A DNA stretch of 64,000 nucleotides from NCBI RefSeq assembly GCF_001684335.1, contig NZ_LOIC01000009.1, forward strand, positions 55,933-119,932, written 5' to 3'. The position numbers and the translations under genes were made by a program. The notes beneath the pieces are model-generated. The model was not told where the DNA came from. It did no database searches and saw nothing but the letters and a program-made list of their open reading frames with translations. Below, one piece after another: positions 48,433 through 58,284 of the stretch (the first letter of the stretch is position 1; each line of letters begins with the position of its first letter). This stretch comes from Photorhabdus namnaonensis. GTDB taxonomy: Bacteria; Pseudomonadota; Gammaproteobacteria; Enterobacterales; Enterobacteriaceae.

Positions 48433-49443
48433 TTATCTTTTGTTTTTTACGTGGAATTTCTTATTGAATATAATTTTCATTATTCCAATGAGATACCCTG
48501 ATCCATAAGATAAATGTATGCACAGAAATATTAATGGTAAGAAAATATAGTTTTTTTTATTTTTAAAATAGGCTCTTATTGATACCAGTAAAGTTAAGAA
48601 GAAATAGATGAAAATACAACCTATATATAGATATGAAAATATTGAGTTAGTGAATGAGAGGATTAACCCTAGGATTAACCCTAAGACAAAAATAGGTGGT
48701 GTTAATTGCCGGTATGATGTTATTTTTTTTAATTTGACATTGACTAGTGGTTTAAATAATCCGTATTGGTAGAACATAGAACAGATTTTTTTAATTGAAT
48801 CTCTGGGATAATAATCAATAATAATATCTGGGGAAAGATATATATTACCTCCATGCTTTATAATTCTGTTGTTAAATTCATCATCTTGGTTTCTAATTAA
48901 ATCTTCATCAAATAGCCCTATTTTATCGAATATTGTTCTTTTGAAAAAGCCGAAAGGTACTGTATCAACTTTCTTTATATCATTAATGCCAATTCGAAAA
49001 TAGGAATTACCCATTCCAAAGCGACTACTTAAGGAATATGCAATATTATGGGCGATGGTTGTAGAATTACATGGTTTTGTATTAAAAATTCCACCTATAT
49101 TATCGGCATCGAGTTTTTTTGATAAATTATATAGTTTGGATAAGTAGTTGCTGGGATAGCTAGAGTGAGCATCGACTCTGGCTATATATTCCCCTGATGA
49201 GTTTTTTATACCAATATTCATGGCAGCAGGAACATGTTTCTTTGGGTTATATAGTAATTTTATGAAATCATATTTTTCAGTATAACTCTGAATTACCTTT
49301 AAAGTACCATCTGAGCTACAACCATCTACAAATATAATCTCTAATTGCCCGGTAGGGTAATCTTGTTTTAGCAGTGATTCAATACATAATTTTATATATT
49401 TTTCTTCATTTAATATAGGGCAAATAACTGATATGTTTATCAT
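48433..49443 (-). CDS. Family 2 glycosyltransferase with membrane tail, locus A
   Basis: 336 residues. The GT-A domain has SVICPILNEEKYIKLCIESL, FVDGCSSDGTLK and the DXD as YIARVDAHS. The C-terminal part (about 245-320) has three hydrophobic segments, which suggests it acts at the membrane on a lipid-linked acceptor. It lies between a truncated and an intact copy of the aminotransferase gene, as if inserted there. Confidence 0.8.
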   Translation of the reverse strand: MINISVICPILNEEKYIKLCIESLLKQDYPTGQLEIIFVDGCSSDGTLKVIQSYTEKYDFIKLLYNPKKHVPAAMNIGIKNSSGEYIARVDAHSSYPSNYLSKLYNLSKKLDADNIGGIFNTKPCNSTTIAHNIAYSLSSRFGMGNSYFRIGINDIKKVDTVPFGFFKRTIFDKIGLFDEDLIRNQDDEFNNRIIKHGGNIYLSPDIIIDYYPRDSIKKICSMFYQYGLFKPLVNVKLKKITSYRQLTPPIFVLGLILGLILSFTNSIFSYLYIGCIFIYFFLTLLVSIRAYFKNKKNYIFLPLIFLCIHLSYGSGYLIGIMKIIFNKKFHVKNKR

Positions 49444-49523
49444 GGTTTAATAATCACTCTATTTGGATAGTAATGATAGCTATTTAAATATAATTCCTAT
49501 ATTTTATTCAAAATATTTCGGTT

Positions 49524-49628
49524 TTAAGTAGGATAGTTATCCACCTCTGTTTTAAGTGAGTCAATGACTTCAACAATTTCAGAATGCACAATTTCAGGTA
49601 ATATAAAAGGGAGGGATTTATTATTCAT
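49524..49628 (-). pseudogene. Truncated 5' copy of an aminotransferase gene
   Basis: 35 codons starting MNNKSLPFILPEIVHSEIV and continuing to DSLKTEVDNYPT before a stop. The intact gene at 47265 starts MNTSFLPFALPEISQEEID and continues to DSLKTGW. The ATG overlaps the stop region of the upstream GT4 gene. So an aminotransferase once followed that gene directly. Confidence 0.75.
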
Positions 49629-50859
49629 GATTGATGATGGCCTTGATGAAATTGTCTGCTAATATGGAATAGGCGTGATTTTCTAAAGCATAAATTTTAC
49701 CTTTTTGCCCCATTTGGTTTAATTCGTCAGTTGATAGCTCACTGAGTTTTAATAAGGCTTGAGCAATCTCTTCTGGCTTGTCTGATTTAACGGTAATACC
49801 GCAATTCACTTCAGATACAGGATCATTACCGGCATCAATTGCACATAGAATGGGTTTGCCTGCCATCATATAATCGATAAGTTTATTAGGGCTGATGCCA
49901 AATCTGAATAATGATTGTTTTTGTAATCCTATATAGGCAATGTCAATTTTATTGAGTAGTATTGGGATTTGAGTTTTTGGGATCGGATCAAAGAATATAA
50001 CGTTATTTATTCCCAGTAATTGAGATTCCTTTATTAATTTATCCTTTTCAAGGCCAGTGCCGACTAATAAGAAAGTTATCGGTTTGTCATGAAGAAGCGA
50101 AGCCGTTTTTAGTAGCTTTTCTAGCGCATTTGGGCGGCCGTGAGCTCCGCTATAGCATACAATTTTATGTCCTTTATTTTTTTCGGTTATAATAAGTTCT
50201 TCTAGTGAATTGTCTAACGGAGTAAATTGATTTGTCCAATCTTCTACAACCACGCCATTAGGGACAATCTGTAATTTGTTGAGATCTAATCCGTGTGCTT
50301 TCGTATGTTCTTGTACATTAGGAAGCATGGAAATAACCGCATCCGCATATTTATAAGCCGCATTTTCAGCGAATTGACATAATTGAATAAAGGGATGTTT
50401 CGGTGACATTCCCCCTAATTCTATGGGTGAAAGAGGCCATAAATCATGCAGTTCAAAGACCAGTTTAGCGTTAGCTTTTTGAGCAATACGTTTTGCCACC
50501 CAGATATCCATCGGATAGGTACTTGAAGCAATGACAACATCAGGTCGATATTTTTTGACTAAGTTATGACTATCAAACCAAATTTGTCGCAAAAAAGAGA
50601 AAATATTTTTGACTCTGGATAACCCATTTCCACTATAGCTCGGGGTTGGATACCAGACATATTCTAATCCGTTAATATTTTCGGTGGTTTTTTTATTATC
50701 TATCAGCTTGGGTTGGGTTGTTCGGACATGAGAATAAGAGGCTGCGAGTAGGGTAATATTATGTCCCGATTTAATCCACTCTTGCCCTAAATGATATGGG
50801 CGAAATTCCATACCCAGGTCTGGCGAACCCGCATAATGGTTTATATAGACGATATTCAT
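49621..50859 (-). CDS. GT4-family glycosyltransferase (WbuB-like), locus A
   Basis: 412 residues. NIVYINHYAGSPDLGMEFRP at the start and the ISPNKLIDYMMAGKPILCAI donor motif are those of WbuB-type enzymes, many of which add N-acetyl-fucosamine-type sugars. The donor here is not known. It overlaps the epimerase gene upstream by 4 bases. Confidence 0.8.
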   Translation of the reverse strand: MNIVYINHYAGSPDLGMEFRPYHLGQEWIKSGHNITLLAASYSHVRTTQPKLIDNKKTTENINGLEYVWYPTPSYSGNGLSRVKNIFSFLRQIWFDSHNLVKKYRPDVVIASSTYPMDIWVAKRIAQKANAKLVFELHDLWPLSPIELGGMSPKHPFIQLCQFAENAAYKYADAVISMLPNVQEHTKAHGLDLNKLQIVPNGVVVEDWTNQFTPLDNSLEELIITEKNKGHKIVCYSGAHGRPNALEKLLKTASLLHDKPITFLLVGTGLEKDKLIKESQLLGINNVIFFDPIPKTQIPILLNKIDIAYIGLQKQSLFRFGISPNKLIDYMMAGKPILCAIDAGNDPVSEVNCGITVKSDKPEEIAQALLKLSELSTDELNQMGQKGKIYALENHAYSILADNFIKAIINHE

Positions 50860-51926
50860 AGTAGTTTTTCTAATTCGTCAGCAATTCTTGTCGCAGCGAT
50901 ACCGCCGCCATACATGGATTGGATAGAGTCCATATTAGTCCCTATCATGTCATGAACGGCTTGGATTATTTTTTTATTTTCAGCTTCTGAGAGTTTATTG
51001 ACGCCGGCTTCAATTAATTCTACCCATTCAGTTTGATCTCTCACGGTGATACAAGGTTTACGGAAGAAAAAAGCCTCTTTTTGTAGTCCGCCGCTATCGG
51101 TAATAATCAGGGCGGTATTTTTGAGTAGCCAGATCATTTCTAAATATCCTACTGGCTCAATTAAATGGACATCTAAATGTAAGTCGTATTGCGCTAACAT
51201 TTTTTTAGTTCTTGGATGAATTGGCATAATAACAGTAACAATTCTTTTATGTATATCATTTAAGGCGTTTACAATTTCAGTTAAACGTGCCTGGTTATCG
51301 GTATTTTCAGCGCGATGGAGGGTGGTTAATATGAAGTTTTGTGTGGAATCCAACCCATCAGGTTTCTTGGCCATTTGGCTAAAATATAAAGCCGCATCTT
51401 CCATGACATCACCGACTTTTCTGATATGAACGGGCTTTGAGCCGAAGCCTTCTGCTTGTAGGTTATTGACGGCAATGTCTGTTGGACAGAAGAGAATTGA
51501 ACTCACATTATCGGTTAATATTCTGTTTATTTCTTCGGGCATTTGCATGTTAAAACTGCGTAGGCCGGCTTCAACATGAATAATCGGAATATGTAATTTA
51601 GACGCGGCTAGTGCGCCAGCTAAAGTCGAGTTTGTATCACCATATACCATGACGGCATCCGGTTTTTCTGTGATAAGTACTTTTTCAACTTCGATTAGCA
51701 TCTTTCCGGTCATTTCACCATGTGAGCCGCCATGAATATTGAGGGTGTAATCCGGTTTGGGAATGGCTAATTCATTAAAAAATATATCAGACATATTAGT
51801 ATCAAAATGTTGACCGGTATGAATGATAATCTCTTTAAATTTATTATGATTTTTTAAAGCGCGAGATACTGGACTTGCTTTAATGAATTGCGGTCTGGCG
51901 CCTAATACGGTAATGATTTTTTTCAT
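50856..51926 (-). CDS. wbpI: UDP-GlcNAc(3NAcA) 2-epimerase, WbpI-like
   Basis: 356-residue non-hydrolysing 2-epimerase of the WecB/WbpI family: ITVLGARPQFIKASPVSRAL, HTGQHFDTNMSDIFF, HVEAGLRSFNMQMPEEINR and DSGGLQKEAFF. In a locus with wbpA, B, D and E it should act last, giving UDP-ManNAc3NAcA. Otherwise it could act as UDP-GlcNAc 2-epimerase. It lies between two GT4 genes. Confidence 0.85.
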   Translation of the reverse strand: MKKIITVLGARPQFIKASPVSRALKNHNKFKEIIIHTGQHFDTNMSDIFFNELAIPKPDYTLNIHGGSHGEMTGKMLIEVEKVLITEKPDAVMVYGDTNSTLAGALAASKLHIPIIHVEAGLRSFNMQMPEEINRILTDNVSSILFCPTDIAVNNLQAEGFGSKPVHIRKVGDVMEDAALYFSQMAKKPDGLDSTQNFILTTLHRAENTDNQARLTEIVNALNDIHKRIVTVIMPIHPRTKKMLAQYDLHLDVHLIEPVGYLEMIWLLKNTALIITDSGGLQKEAFFFRKPCITVRDQTEWVELIEAGVNKLSEAENKKIIQAVHDMIGTNMDSIQSMYGGGIAATRIADELEKLL

Positions 51927-51931
51927 ATCGA

Positions 51932-53035
51932 TTAACGTCCAATTTGTTGGTAAAATTTGTGAAGTTTATTTTGTTCAATATCCCAATTGTATTTTTCATT
52001 GACTGCGATAAGCCCATTGCGACCCATTTCTTCCGCTATGTCAGGGTTATTTGATAGGTAATCTATCGCATTAGCTATTTCCTTAGGGTTTAATGGGTCG
52101 ATACAAATGCCACAATGGTTTTTTACAACAATATCTTTCCATAGTGTGAAATCTGAAGCGATAACCGGGATACCCGCACTCATATATTCGAATATCTTGT
52201 TGGGTTGGGCATCGATATGATTGGGAAGTGGGTGATATAGAACGATACCCGCAATAGATTTAGATAAAAGTTCTTTGGTTTCTATGCGATTTAAAAATCC
52301 CAGCGCATCTATTTTGGGCCAATTTTTCATACTTTTTATTTTCTTCTCTAGCTCTGTATCTGAAAAATTGCCCGCGAGTTTCATTGCTGTATTTGTCGTG
52401 AGGTGAGAGAGGGATTCAACCATCTCCGCGATACCCCTAATGTCAGAAATGCCGCCGACATAGCAGACTTGTTTTTCTTTTTCATGCCAGTTGGTGTTTT
52501 CATTATGTAATTCACCTAATATGGGGTAATTATTAATGTCTATGGTGTTGCTATTGAGTTTTAAGAATTTGTCTCTTATTGATGGGGTAGCCGTAATAAT
52601 TCCATCAAATTTAGGCGTAGAATATTTCTCGTAGAGGGCGAATAGTTTAGAGATAATAATTTGAGTGAATTTATTTAAATAAGGTTTGCTAAAAATTTGT
52701 TTTGGGACATCTTCATGGGAATCAAAAATGACTATTTTACCTTTCTTTTTCAGTTTTAGTCCGATAGGGATGAGTTCTGGATCATGGAAATGATATAAGT
52801 CAGCGTCTAATTCTAGTGCTTTTTTATAAACTTTATCGGTTGTTTTAAAAATTCTATTTAATCGACCAGGTAATACACCGACATCAATGATAGCAACGTT
52901 ATTCTTGACTTCATTACCTTTGCCATCTGCAACAATAAGGGAGACTTCATGTTCTTTTTGTAAGGCGGAACATTCCTTTAGGAAAATACGGGTGTCGAAA
53001 CGTGGATGTACCGAGGTCATATGTGTAATTTTCAT
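51932..53035 (-). CDS. GT4-family glycosyltransferase, locus A
   Basis: 367 residues. HMTSVHPRFDTRIFLKECSAL at the start and PNKIFEYMSAGIPVIASDF in the donor site. It has the GT4 layout with SFHD-like HFHDPELIPIGL in the first half. It overlaps the polymerase gene by 4 bases and precedes wbpI by 5 bases. Confidence 0.8.
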   Translation of the reverse strand: MKITHMTSVHPRFDTRIFLKECSALQKEHEVSLIVADGKGNEVKNNVAIIDVGVLPGRLNRIFKTTDKVYKKALELDADLYHFHDPELIPIGLKLKKKGKIVIFDSHEDVPKQIFSKPYLNKFTQIIISKLFALYEKYSTPKFDGIITATPSIRDKFLKLNSNTIDINNYPILGELHNENTNWHEKEKQVCYVGGISDIRGIAEMVESLSHLTTNTAMKLAGNFSDTELEKKIKSMKNWPKIDALGFLNRIETKELLSKSIAGIVLYHPLPNHIDAQPNKIFEYMSAGIPVIASDFTLWKDIVVKNHCGICIDPLNPKEIANAIDYLSNNPDIAEEMGRNGLIAVNEKYNWDIEQNKLHKFYQQIGR

Positions 53036-54261
53036 AAGGATATTTTGTTAGTTTTCGTCGGGAATAAAAATAATAATATGCTTAATGCCAGCAGCCCATA
53101 TGTCAGTAGTAATGCTGTAATCGCTGAGTTTGCTATCGTGTATACAAAGGGGAGATAGAGTGTCGTTGAAAATTCAAATGGAACTTTTTTTGAGCTCAGG
53201 TTCATGGCAAAGAGCAACATATTAAATATAAAAAAGTTTATGATTAAACCCAATGTGCCATATCTGGCGATGCCGTCTCCAATAAAGCCGGTATTCGCCG
53301 ATCCTGATGTGCCATAATAGATCTGAGAAACTATTTGAGGTGCTTCTGTCGTAAATTCACTATTAGTGTTGTAAATATAGTCATAAAAGTAATAGGTGTT
53401 TAGTGTGGGTGTGAAAAATACTCTGCGTAACCAATGTATCAGTGGATCATAAAAATCGAAAATAAAATATAGTATCCCGGCGGTCAAGAATAAATAGAGA
53501 ATGATATTTATCACTGAATTGCTTATCGATCTTGTTCCTTTTATATAGAAGAATAGGATCATAACGGCGAGATTCATGAATGCTATGCTTTTTAATCCTG
53601 AAGAGCTGTAGATTAAATAGGAAATCATAATACTTATTGTAATGAGGATATATCTAATAGGGCCTTTTATATAGAGTGACGCTAATAGTAGCAATGGTGA
53701 AATAACATATCCCCCATTGGTGATGATGTACATAGTGAGTAGCGGTGTGCTGTCTTTAAAGTGCTGTCTCACAGAATAAACTTTAAATATATTAGGGGGT
53801 ATTAAACTTAATCCAGGATTACTCATGACGAATAAGAGTACAATAATACCACATCCTATTATCAGTATTTTATATAAATCCCACGGAATTTTTAGTTTTG
53901 GCATCGTTATTCTATCTATTATTCGAAAAAATAATATTGATGAGAAAAATAATATGTTTATTGTGCATACGAAAATGATTGAATTGATAGAGGCCGAATT
54001 AATGAGTGGGAATATAATTGATATGGGTATAATGTAAGTGATATAGATTAACCATAAAAAAACCATCACGGGATTTTTTTGGTTGTTGAGTAAAATGAGT
54101 GGTAAGAATGATATCCAGCAGAAAAAAATACTTAAGTAACCTTGTGGGGTAATATTATAGCCTCTTATCTCATGAAAGGTTTCTAATATAAGCACTGAGT
54201 TCAGGTAGATAATAACCTGATAGATAAATATTTTCAGGATTATTTTAATATTATTTTGCAT
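53032..54261 (-). CDS. wzy: Wzy O-antigen polymerase candidate, locus A
   Basis: 409 residues with about eleven membrane segments and a large periplasmic loop around residues 270-310 (GTSGSANTGFIGDGIARYGT), typical of Wzy. It overlaps the next upstream gene by 11 bases. It differs from the locus B polymerase in length and layout, as expected for a different linkage. Assignment is by topology and context. Confidence 0.8.
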   Translation of the reverse strand: MQNNIKIILKIFIYQVIIYLNSVLILETFHEIRGYNITPQGYLSIFFCWISFLPLILLNNQKNPVMVFLWLIYITYIIPISIIFPLINSASINSIIFVCTINILFFSSILFFRIIDRITMPKLKIPWDLYKILIIGCGIIVLLFVMSNPGLSLIPPNIFKVYSVRQHFKDSTPLLTMYIITNGGYVISPLLLLASLYIKGPIRYILITISIMISYLIYSSSGLKSIAFMNLAVMILFFYIKGTRSISNSVINIILYLFLTAGILYFIFDFYDPLIHWLRRVFFTPTLNTYYFYDYIYNTNSEFTTEAPQIVSQIYYGTSGSANTGFIGDGIARYGTLGLIINFFIFNMLLFAMNLSSKKVPFEFSTTLYLPFVYTIANSAITALLLTYGLLALSILLFLFPTKTNKISL

Positions 54262-55363
54262 TTTTTCTGATCAAGAAGTAAATGAGTGATAATACTAAGA
54301 TAGACAGGAGATACATAGTGATAAATTGATAGTATGCCCAACTAATAGGGCCATGTTTTATGTAATAATATCCGCTATTAGCAGCGGATTTATTCCAGTT
54401 ATTATATAAGTCTATTATTTCTTTATTTTTAAAATTTTGATTCCTATCTATCAGATCTTTTAAAAGAAGGGTATGTATTTTATGATATTTAATATTACAG
54501 GGATTGCCAATTAAATCATAGCTGGACCATTCGTTTTTTATGTCGAATTTAAATATATTATGGCTGATCGATTGATATAATTTATCGGATAGTCTTTTGC
54601 TTTCATCTATGTTTAGATAATTTTCAAAGGATTCGATACCATAAGTAGAGTAGATCATACCATTTAATACAAAAGCCAATTGGTCTGAATGGGCTTGAGG
54701 ATCAACATATTCTTCAATCCAGAGCATATTATCTAATGTTGTTAAACTTCCGCCTTTATGAATAGGTGCTAGTGATGATTGATAGAGTAATTTTGAAGTT
54801 AACAGATATTTATTATCGCCAAAATGGTCATAAGCTCTTAATAGGAGAATAATGGCATAAGCATCGGTTAATCCAGACCACCAAGGGGCAAAGAGTTTAT
54901 TGTTTTTATAGCCTTTATATGACCAATCGAAATCATATAAGTAATGATTTTCACCATGAAATAATTTTATATTATTTAATAACCAGTCGGCTGAAAACTT
55001 AAAATTAGCTATCAGTTCTTCTTGATTGAATTCAGGTGGGGGTACATTCCAGCCGGGTAAGGATGAATCGGTTCGCCATAATATATTAACATTATCTTTA
55101 TTTAAACCTAAAGAAGAGTATATCAGGCCATAGTGAACAACATAAAATGGGGATAGGAATGGCTTAGGAATATGAGGTGAATGGGATAATGGAAAACCAT
55201 TGCTATTAAATTCGCGTTGAGAAAATTTCCCTTTCATGACCAGACTTCTTATATTCCCGTTGAATTCATCTAATTCATAAGCATATTTATTGAATGTATA
55301 GCTGACAATCATCACGATAATGATATAGGGAATTATTTTTATTATATTTTTACTTTTCTTCAT
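54251..55363 (-). CDS. Membrane-anchored D-glucuronyl C5-epimerase-like protein, locus A
   Basis: 370 residues: an N-terminal membrane anchor (about 9-24, IIPYIIIVMIVSYTFNKY), a soluble domain, and a C-terminal membrane helix (about 347-367). The soluble part matches the C-terminal catalytic domain of D-glucuronyl C5-epimerases in order: FAPWWSGLTDAYAIILLLRAY, WIEEYVDP, FVLNGMIYSTYGIESF, WSSYDL, then a YHKIH block followed by FKNKEIIDLYNNW. The YDL and YHxxH tyrosines are those named as catalytic in the animal enzyme, by memory. The two anchors place the domain in the periplasm if the N-terminus is inside. It sits between Wzx and Wzy genes in an operon that makes a diamino-uronic acid, so epimerisation of the assembled chain is a plausible role. 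Confidence 0.6.
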   Translation of the reverse strand: MKKSKNIIKIIPYIIIVMIVSYTFNKYAYELDEFNGNIRSLVMKGKFSQREFNSNGFPLSHSPHIPKPFLSPFYVVHYGLIYSSLGLNKDNVNILWRTDSSLPGWNVPPPEFNQEELIANFKFSADWLLNNIKLFHGENHYLYDFDWSYKGYKNNKLFAPWWSGLTDAYAIILLLRAYDHFGDNKYLLTSKLLYQSSLAPIHKGGSLTTLDNMLWIEEYVDPQAHSDQLAFVLNGMIYSTYGIESFENYLNIDESKRLSDKLYQSISHNIFKFDIKNEWSSYDLIGNPCNIKYHKIHTLLLKDLIDRNQNFKNKEIIDLYNNWNKSAANSGYYYIKHGPISWAYYQFITMYLLSILVLSLIYFLIRKNAK

Positions 55364-55364
55364 T

Positions 55365-56588
55365 TTAACCTTCTTTACGCATGAAAGATAATCTTAAAAT
55401 ATAAGCTGTACTCGCCATATAAAGAATAAAACTTGTGAGTGAAAATAATAACAGGGTAAGATAAATATCGCTTAATAGATATCCAGTAAGGAGGGCGATT
55501 AATCTTAATATAATCGATATTGTTTGAATAAATAAATTGCTTTTCTGATGTTCATAAATGGATAAATATATCGATAACGATGAATATATTATTTGTCCGC
55601 ATAAGTGTGGTATTAAACATAATAGATATTTACCTGATTCAAGCCATTCTTCACCGAAAATAAAGGTTATAATGGGGATGCCCGCAAAGTATGTCACTAT
55701 AGCAAATAAAATAGCAATGAGTGTTAGGCAATAAAATGTTTTTTTTATCTTTAAAAAAGGTGATGTAATCGTGTCTTTTAAATATCCTTGTAATATAGAC
55801 GAAACAGTTTGGGTTAATAGTGTAATTGGGGCACCTGATATTCTAGATGCAATTAAATAAAATCCTGCGGATTTTAGCCCATAGGTGGACATGATAAATA
55901 ATTGAGGCAGTTCATTACTCAATGTGTTAATGAGAGCCGCAGGAAAATCATAAGCTGGAAATTTATAATATTTGTTAGCAAGCAGTTTTACTTTTTTAAA
56001 TTCATGTTTGTTGATAATTAAACGATATTTGGATCTTTTACTTAAAAATAGGACACCTAATGATTGGCCTAATATTTGGCCCAATATGAGACTGCTTGCA
56101 CCTAAATGAGTAATACCACCAATGATTTGAGTGCTAATCATGGCAACGGTTTGCGTTATTTTAGTGATAGAGAGAGCATGATATTGCTTGTCTCTTATAC
56201 TATTAAAACTTACAGCACGATAAAATCCATAGGTGATGATACCTAGCGGGATATAGTATATATAATTTCCTATAATTATCTTTTCTGGGATATTAGATAT
56301 TGCAATAACAGTGATAACTATCAAGCTAATGGTTATGGGAATAATGCAAGATAATGTGATGAGTGAATTAATTTCACGCTTTTTTCCTGATGCACTGATT
56401 GAAAATTCATAACGAAGACAAGCACCAACGGCAAAAACACTTAAAAGTGATGAAAATGAAGCATAAATACCTAATTCTTCGGGGGAAAATAGTCTGGTTA
56501 ATACTGGCGTTGATAGTAATAATAATATCTGACTGAATAATGATGAGAGTAATAAGCCAGATATATTTCTCAATAATTTATAATTCAT
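55365..56588 (-). CDS. wzx: Wzx O-antigen flippase, locus A
   Basis: 407 residues, twelve hydrophobic segments, MATE-like: LLSSLFSQILLLLSTPVLTR and LFSPEELGIYASFSSLLSVF at the start. It should flip the locus A O-unit. It ends 1 base before the C5-epimerase-like gene and starts 5 bases after wbpE, so the operon is unbroken. Confidence 0.88.
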   Translation of the reverse strand: MNYKLLRNISGLLLSSLFSQILLLLSTPVLTRLFSPEELGIYASFSSLLSVFAVGACLRYEFSISASGKKREINSLITLSCIIPITISLIVITVIAISNIPEKIIIGNYIYYIPLGIITYGFYRAVSFNSIRDKQYHALSITKITQTVAMISTQIIGGITHLGASSLILGQILGQSLGVLFLSKRSKYRLIINKHEFKKVKLLANKYYKFPAYDFPAALINTLSNELPQLFIMSTYGLKSAGFYLIASRISGAPITLLTQTVSSILQGYLKDTITSPFLKIKKTFYCLTLIAILFAIVTYFAGIPIITFIFGEEWLESGKYLLCLIPHLCGQIIYSSLSIYLSIYEHQKSNLFIQTISIILRLIALLTGYLLSDIYLTLLLFSLTSFILYMASTAYILRLSFMRKEG

Positions 56589-56593
56589 AGATT

Positions 56594-57664
56594 TTAAATT
56601 GAACTGGCAATTTTATTAATTAAATCTATGGATAAATAGGGATGCATCGGCAAACTAATGACTTCTTGTGCGATTTCATCTCCGACAGGCAGAGCAATAT
56701 GGCTGGCAACCGCGGGTTGTTTATTCAGCGGAATAGGGTAATGCACGGCGGTTGGAATGCCTTGCTCTTTTAATTTGTGTTGTAATTCATCGCGGTTTTT
56801 AATCCGGATAGTATATTGCGCATAGGCTGAGAGATTGTGAGGCTCAATATAGGGCGTGGTCATGATGCCGATATTGTTCAGCGCCTGATGATAGTTTTCT
56901 GCCACACGCTGACGTAATGCCATTTCTTCATCAAATATCTCCAGTTTGGGCAGCAGAATGGCCGCTTGCAGGGTATCTAAACGGCTGTTCACCCCGATTC
57001 GGATATGGTGGTATCGTCTGTCTTGCCCGTGTCGGGCAATTTGGCGAATAATTTTCGCCAGTTCTTTATCGTGGGTGAAAATAGCTCCACCGTCACCGTA
57101 ACACCCTAACGGTTTGCTGGGGAAGAAACTGGTACAGGAAATGGTGGTCAGGTTACAGGAGCGTTTGCCTTTATAAGTGGCGCCGAAACTCTGGGCTGCA
57201 TCTTCTATCACGGTAAGGTGATATTTTTCGGCGATAGCATTAATTTCGTCAAAATCGGCACATTGACCAAATAGGGAAACCGGAATGATGGCTTTGGTTT
57301 TTGGGGTAATTGCGGCTTCGAGTTGGGCTGGATCTAAATTATACGTCGTGGGCTTGACGTCAACATAAACCGGAACTCCGCCCAGTAGCGCAACGGTTTC
57401 AGCGGTGGCAATGTAGGTAAAGCCCGGGGTAATCACTTCGTCGCCGGGTTTAATGCCAATCGCCATTAAGGCAATTTGCAGGGCATCGGTACCATTGGCG
57501 CAGGTAATGCAATATGGCGCCCCGGTATATTCAATGAGTCTGTCTTCTAATTCGGCGACTTCAGGTCCTAAAATATATTTTCCATGTGCTAATACTTTCT
57601 GGATATTCGCGTCAATTTTATCTTTAATTTTAAGCTGCTGGGCTGCCAGATCGGTAAATTGCAT
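56594..57664 (-). CDS. wbpE: WbpE-like UDP-3-keto-GlcNAcA aminotransferase
   Basis: 356-residue DegT-family enzyme. MQFTDLAAQQLKIKDKIDAN at the start, LGCYGDGGAIFTHD beside the PLP lysine in SFFPSKPLG, and the C-terminal HYPIPLNKQPA. It aminates the 3-keto product of WbpB, giving UDP-GlcNAc3NA. GC content here is higher than in the genes that follow from wzx on, which marks a composition boundary near 56.59 kb. Confidence 0.88.
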   Translation of the reverse strand: MQFTDLAAQQLKIKDKIDANIQKVLAHGKYILGPEVAELEDRLIEYTGAPYCITCANGTDALQIALMAIGIKPGDEVITPGFTYIATAETVALLGGVPVYVDVKPTTYNLDPAQLEAAITPKTKAIIPVSLFGQCADFDEINAIAEKYHLTVIEDAAQSFGATYKGKRSCNLTTISCTSFFPSKPLGCYGDGGAIFTHDKELAKIIRQIARHGQDRRYHHIRIGVNSRLDTLQAAILLPKLEIFDEEMALRQRVAENYHQALNNIGIMTTPYIEPHNLSAYAQYTIRIKNRDELQHKLKEQGIPTAVHYPIPLNKQPAVASHIALPVGDEIAQEVISLPMHPYLSIDLINKIASSI

Positions 57665-57678
57665 GCCTTGGTCCTTGA

Positions 57679-58266
57679 TTATTGAATGCGCACGACAATG
57701 TTGTTATTGAGCTGATAAATATGATGGGTGTGCGGGCAGGTAGCTGTCGCCTGGCCGTGTAGCGGTAAATCTAATTGTTCGCCAAATTCGCTCATCCAGC
57801 CAATCTGTTTGGCCGGCACCCCCACCATCAGGGCGTAGTCGGGGACATCTTTATTGACTACCGCGCCGGCGCCAATAAAGGCATAGGCGCCAATGGTGGC
57901 GCCACAAACAATGGTACAGTTGGCGCCTAAGGTGGCGCCCTTTTTTACTCGCGTATCTTTATATTCATTCTTTCTTTCAATCAATGAACGCGGATTATAA
58001 ACATTGGTGAACACCATGCTGGGACCACAAAATACTCCGTCTTCCAGATGAACATTGTCATAAACCGAGACATTATTTTGTATTTTACAGTGATTGCCGA
58101 TGGTGACTTGATTGCCAATGAAGACATTTTGTCCTAAAGAACAGCCTTCGCCAATTTGAGCGCCAGAACAGACATGGGTGAAATGCCAGATGCGGCTGTT
58201 TTTCCCGATTTGTGCTCCTGCATCCACAATGGCGCTGGGATGTATCATTACGTGTTCCGCTGACAT
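57679..58266 (-). CDS. wbpD: WbpD-like UDP-GlcNAc3NA N-acetyltransferase
   Basis: 195-residue left-handed beta-helix (hexapeptide repeat) acyltransferase. [40 protein letters not shown] and [20 protein letters not shown] are present. It acetylates the 3-amino group using acetyl-CoA to give UDP-GlcNAc3NAcA, the WbpI substrate. The start could be the first Met or the seventh residue (MIHPSA). Confidence 0.88.
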   Translation of the reverse strand: MSAEHVMIHPSAIVDAGAQIGKNSRIWHFTHVCSGAQIGEGCSLGQNVFIGNQVTIGNHCKIQNNVSVYDNVHLEDGVFCGPSMVFTNVYNPRSLIERKNEYKDTRVKKGATLGANCTIVCGATIGAYAFIGAGAVVNKDVPDYALMVGVPAKQIGWMSEFGEQLDLPLHGQATATCPHTHHIYQLNNNIVVRIQ

Positions 58267-58284
58267 GAGACCGGTTCCACAGGT

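Noticed and set aside
40287..57664. The three DegT-family aminotransferases as one duplicated gene
   Set aside because: Their sequences differ and each fits a separate pathway: QdtB/FdtB-like, PglE-like and WbpE-like.
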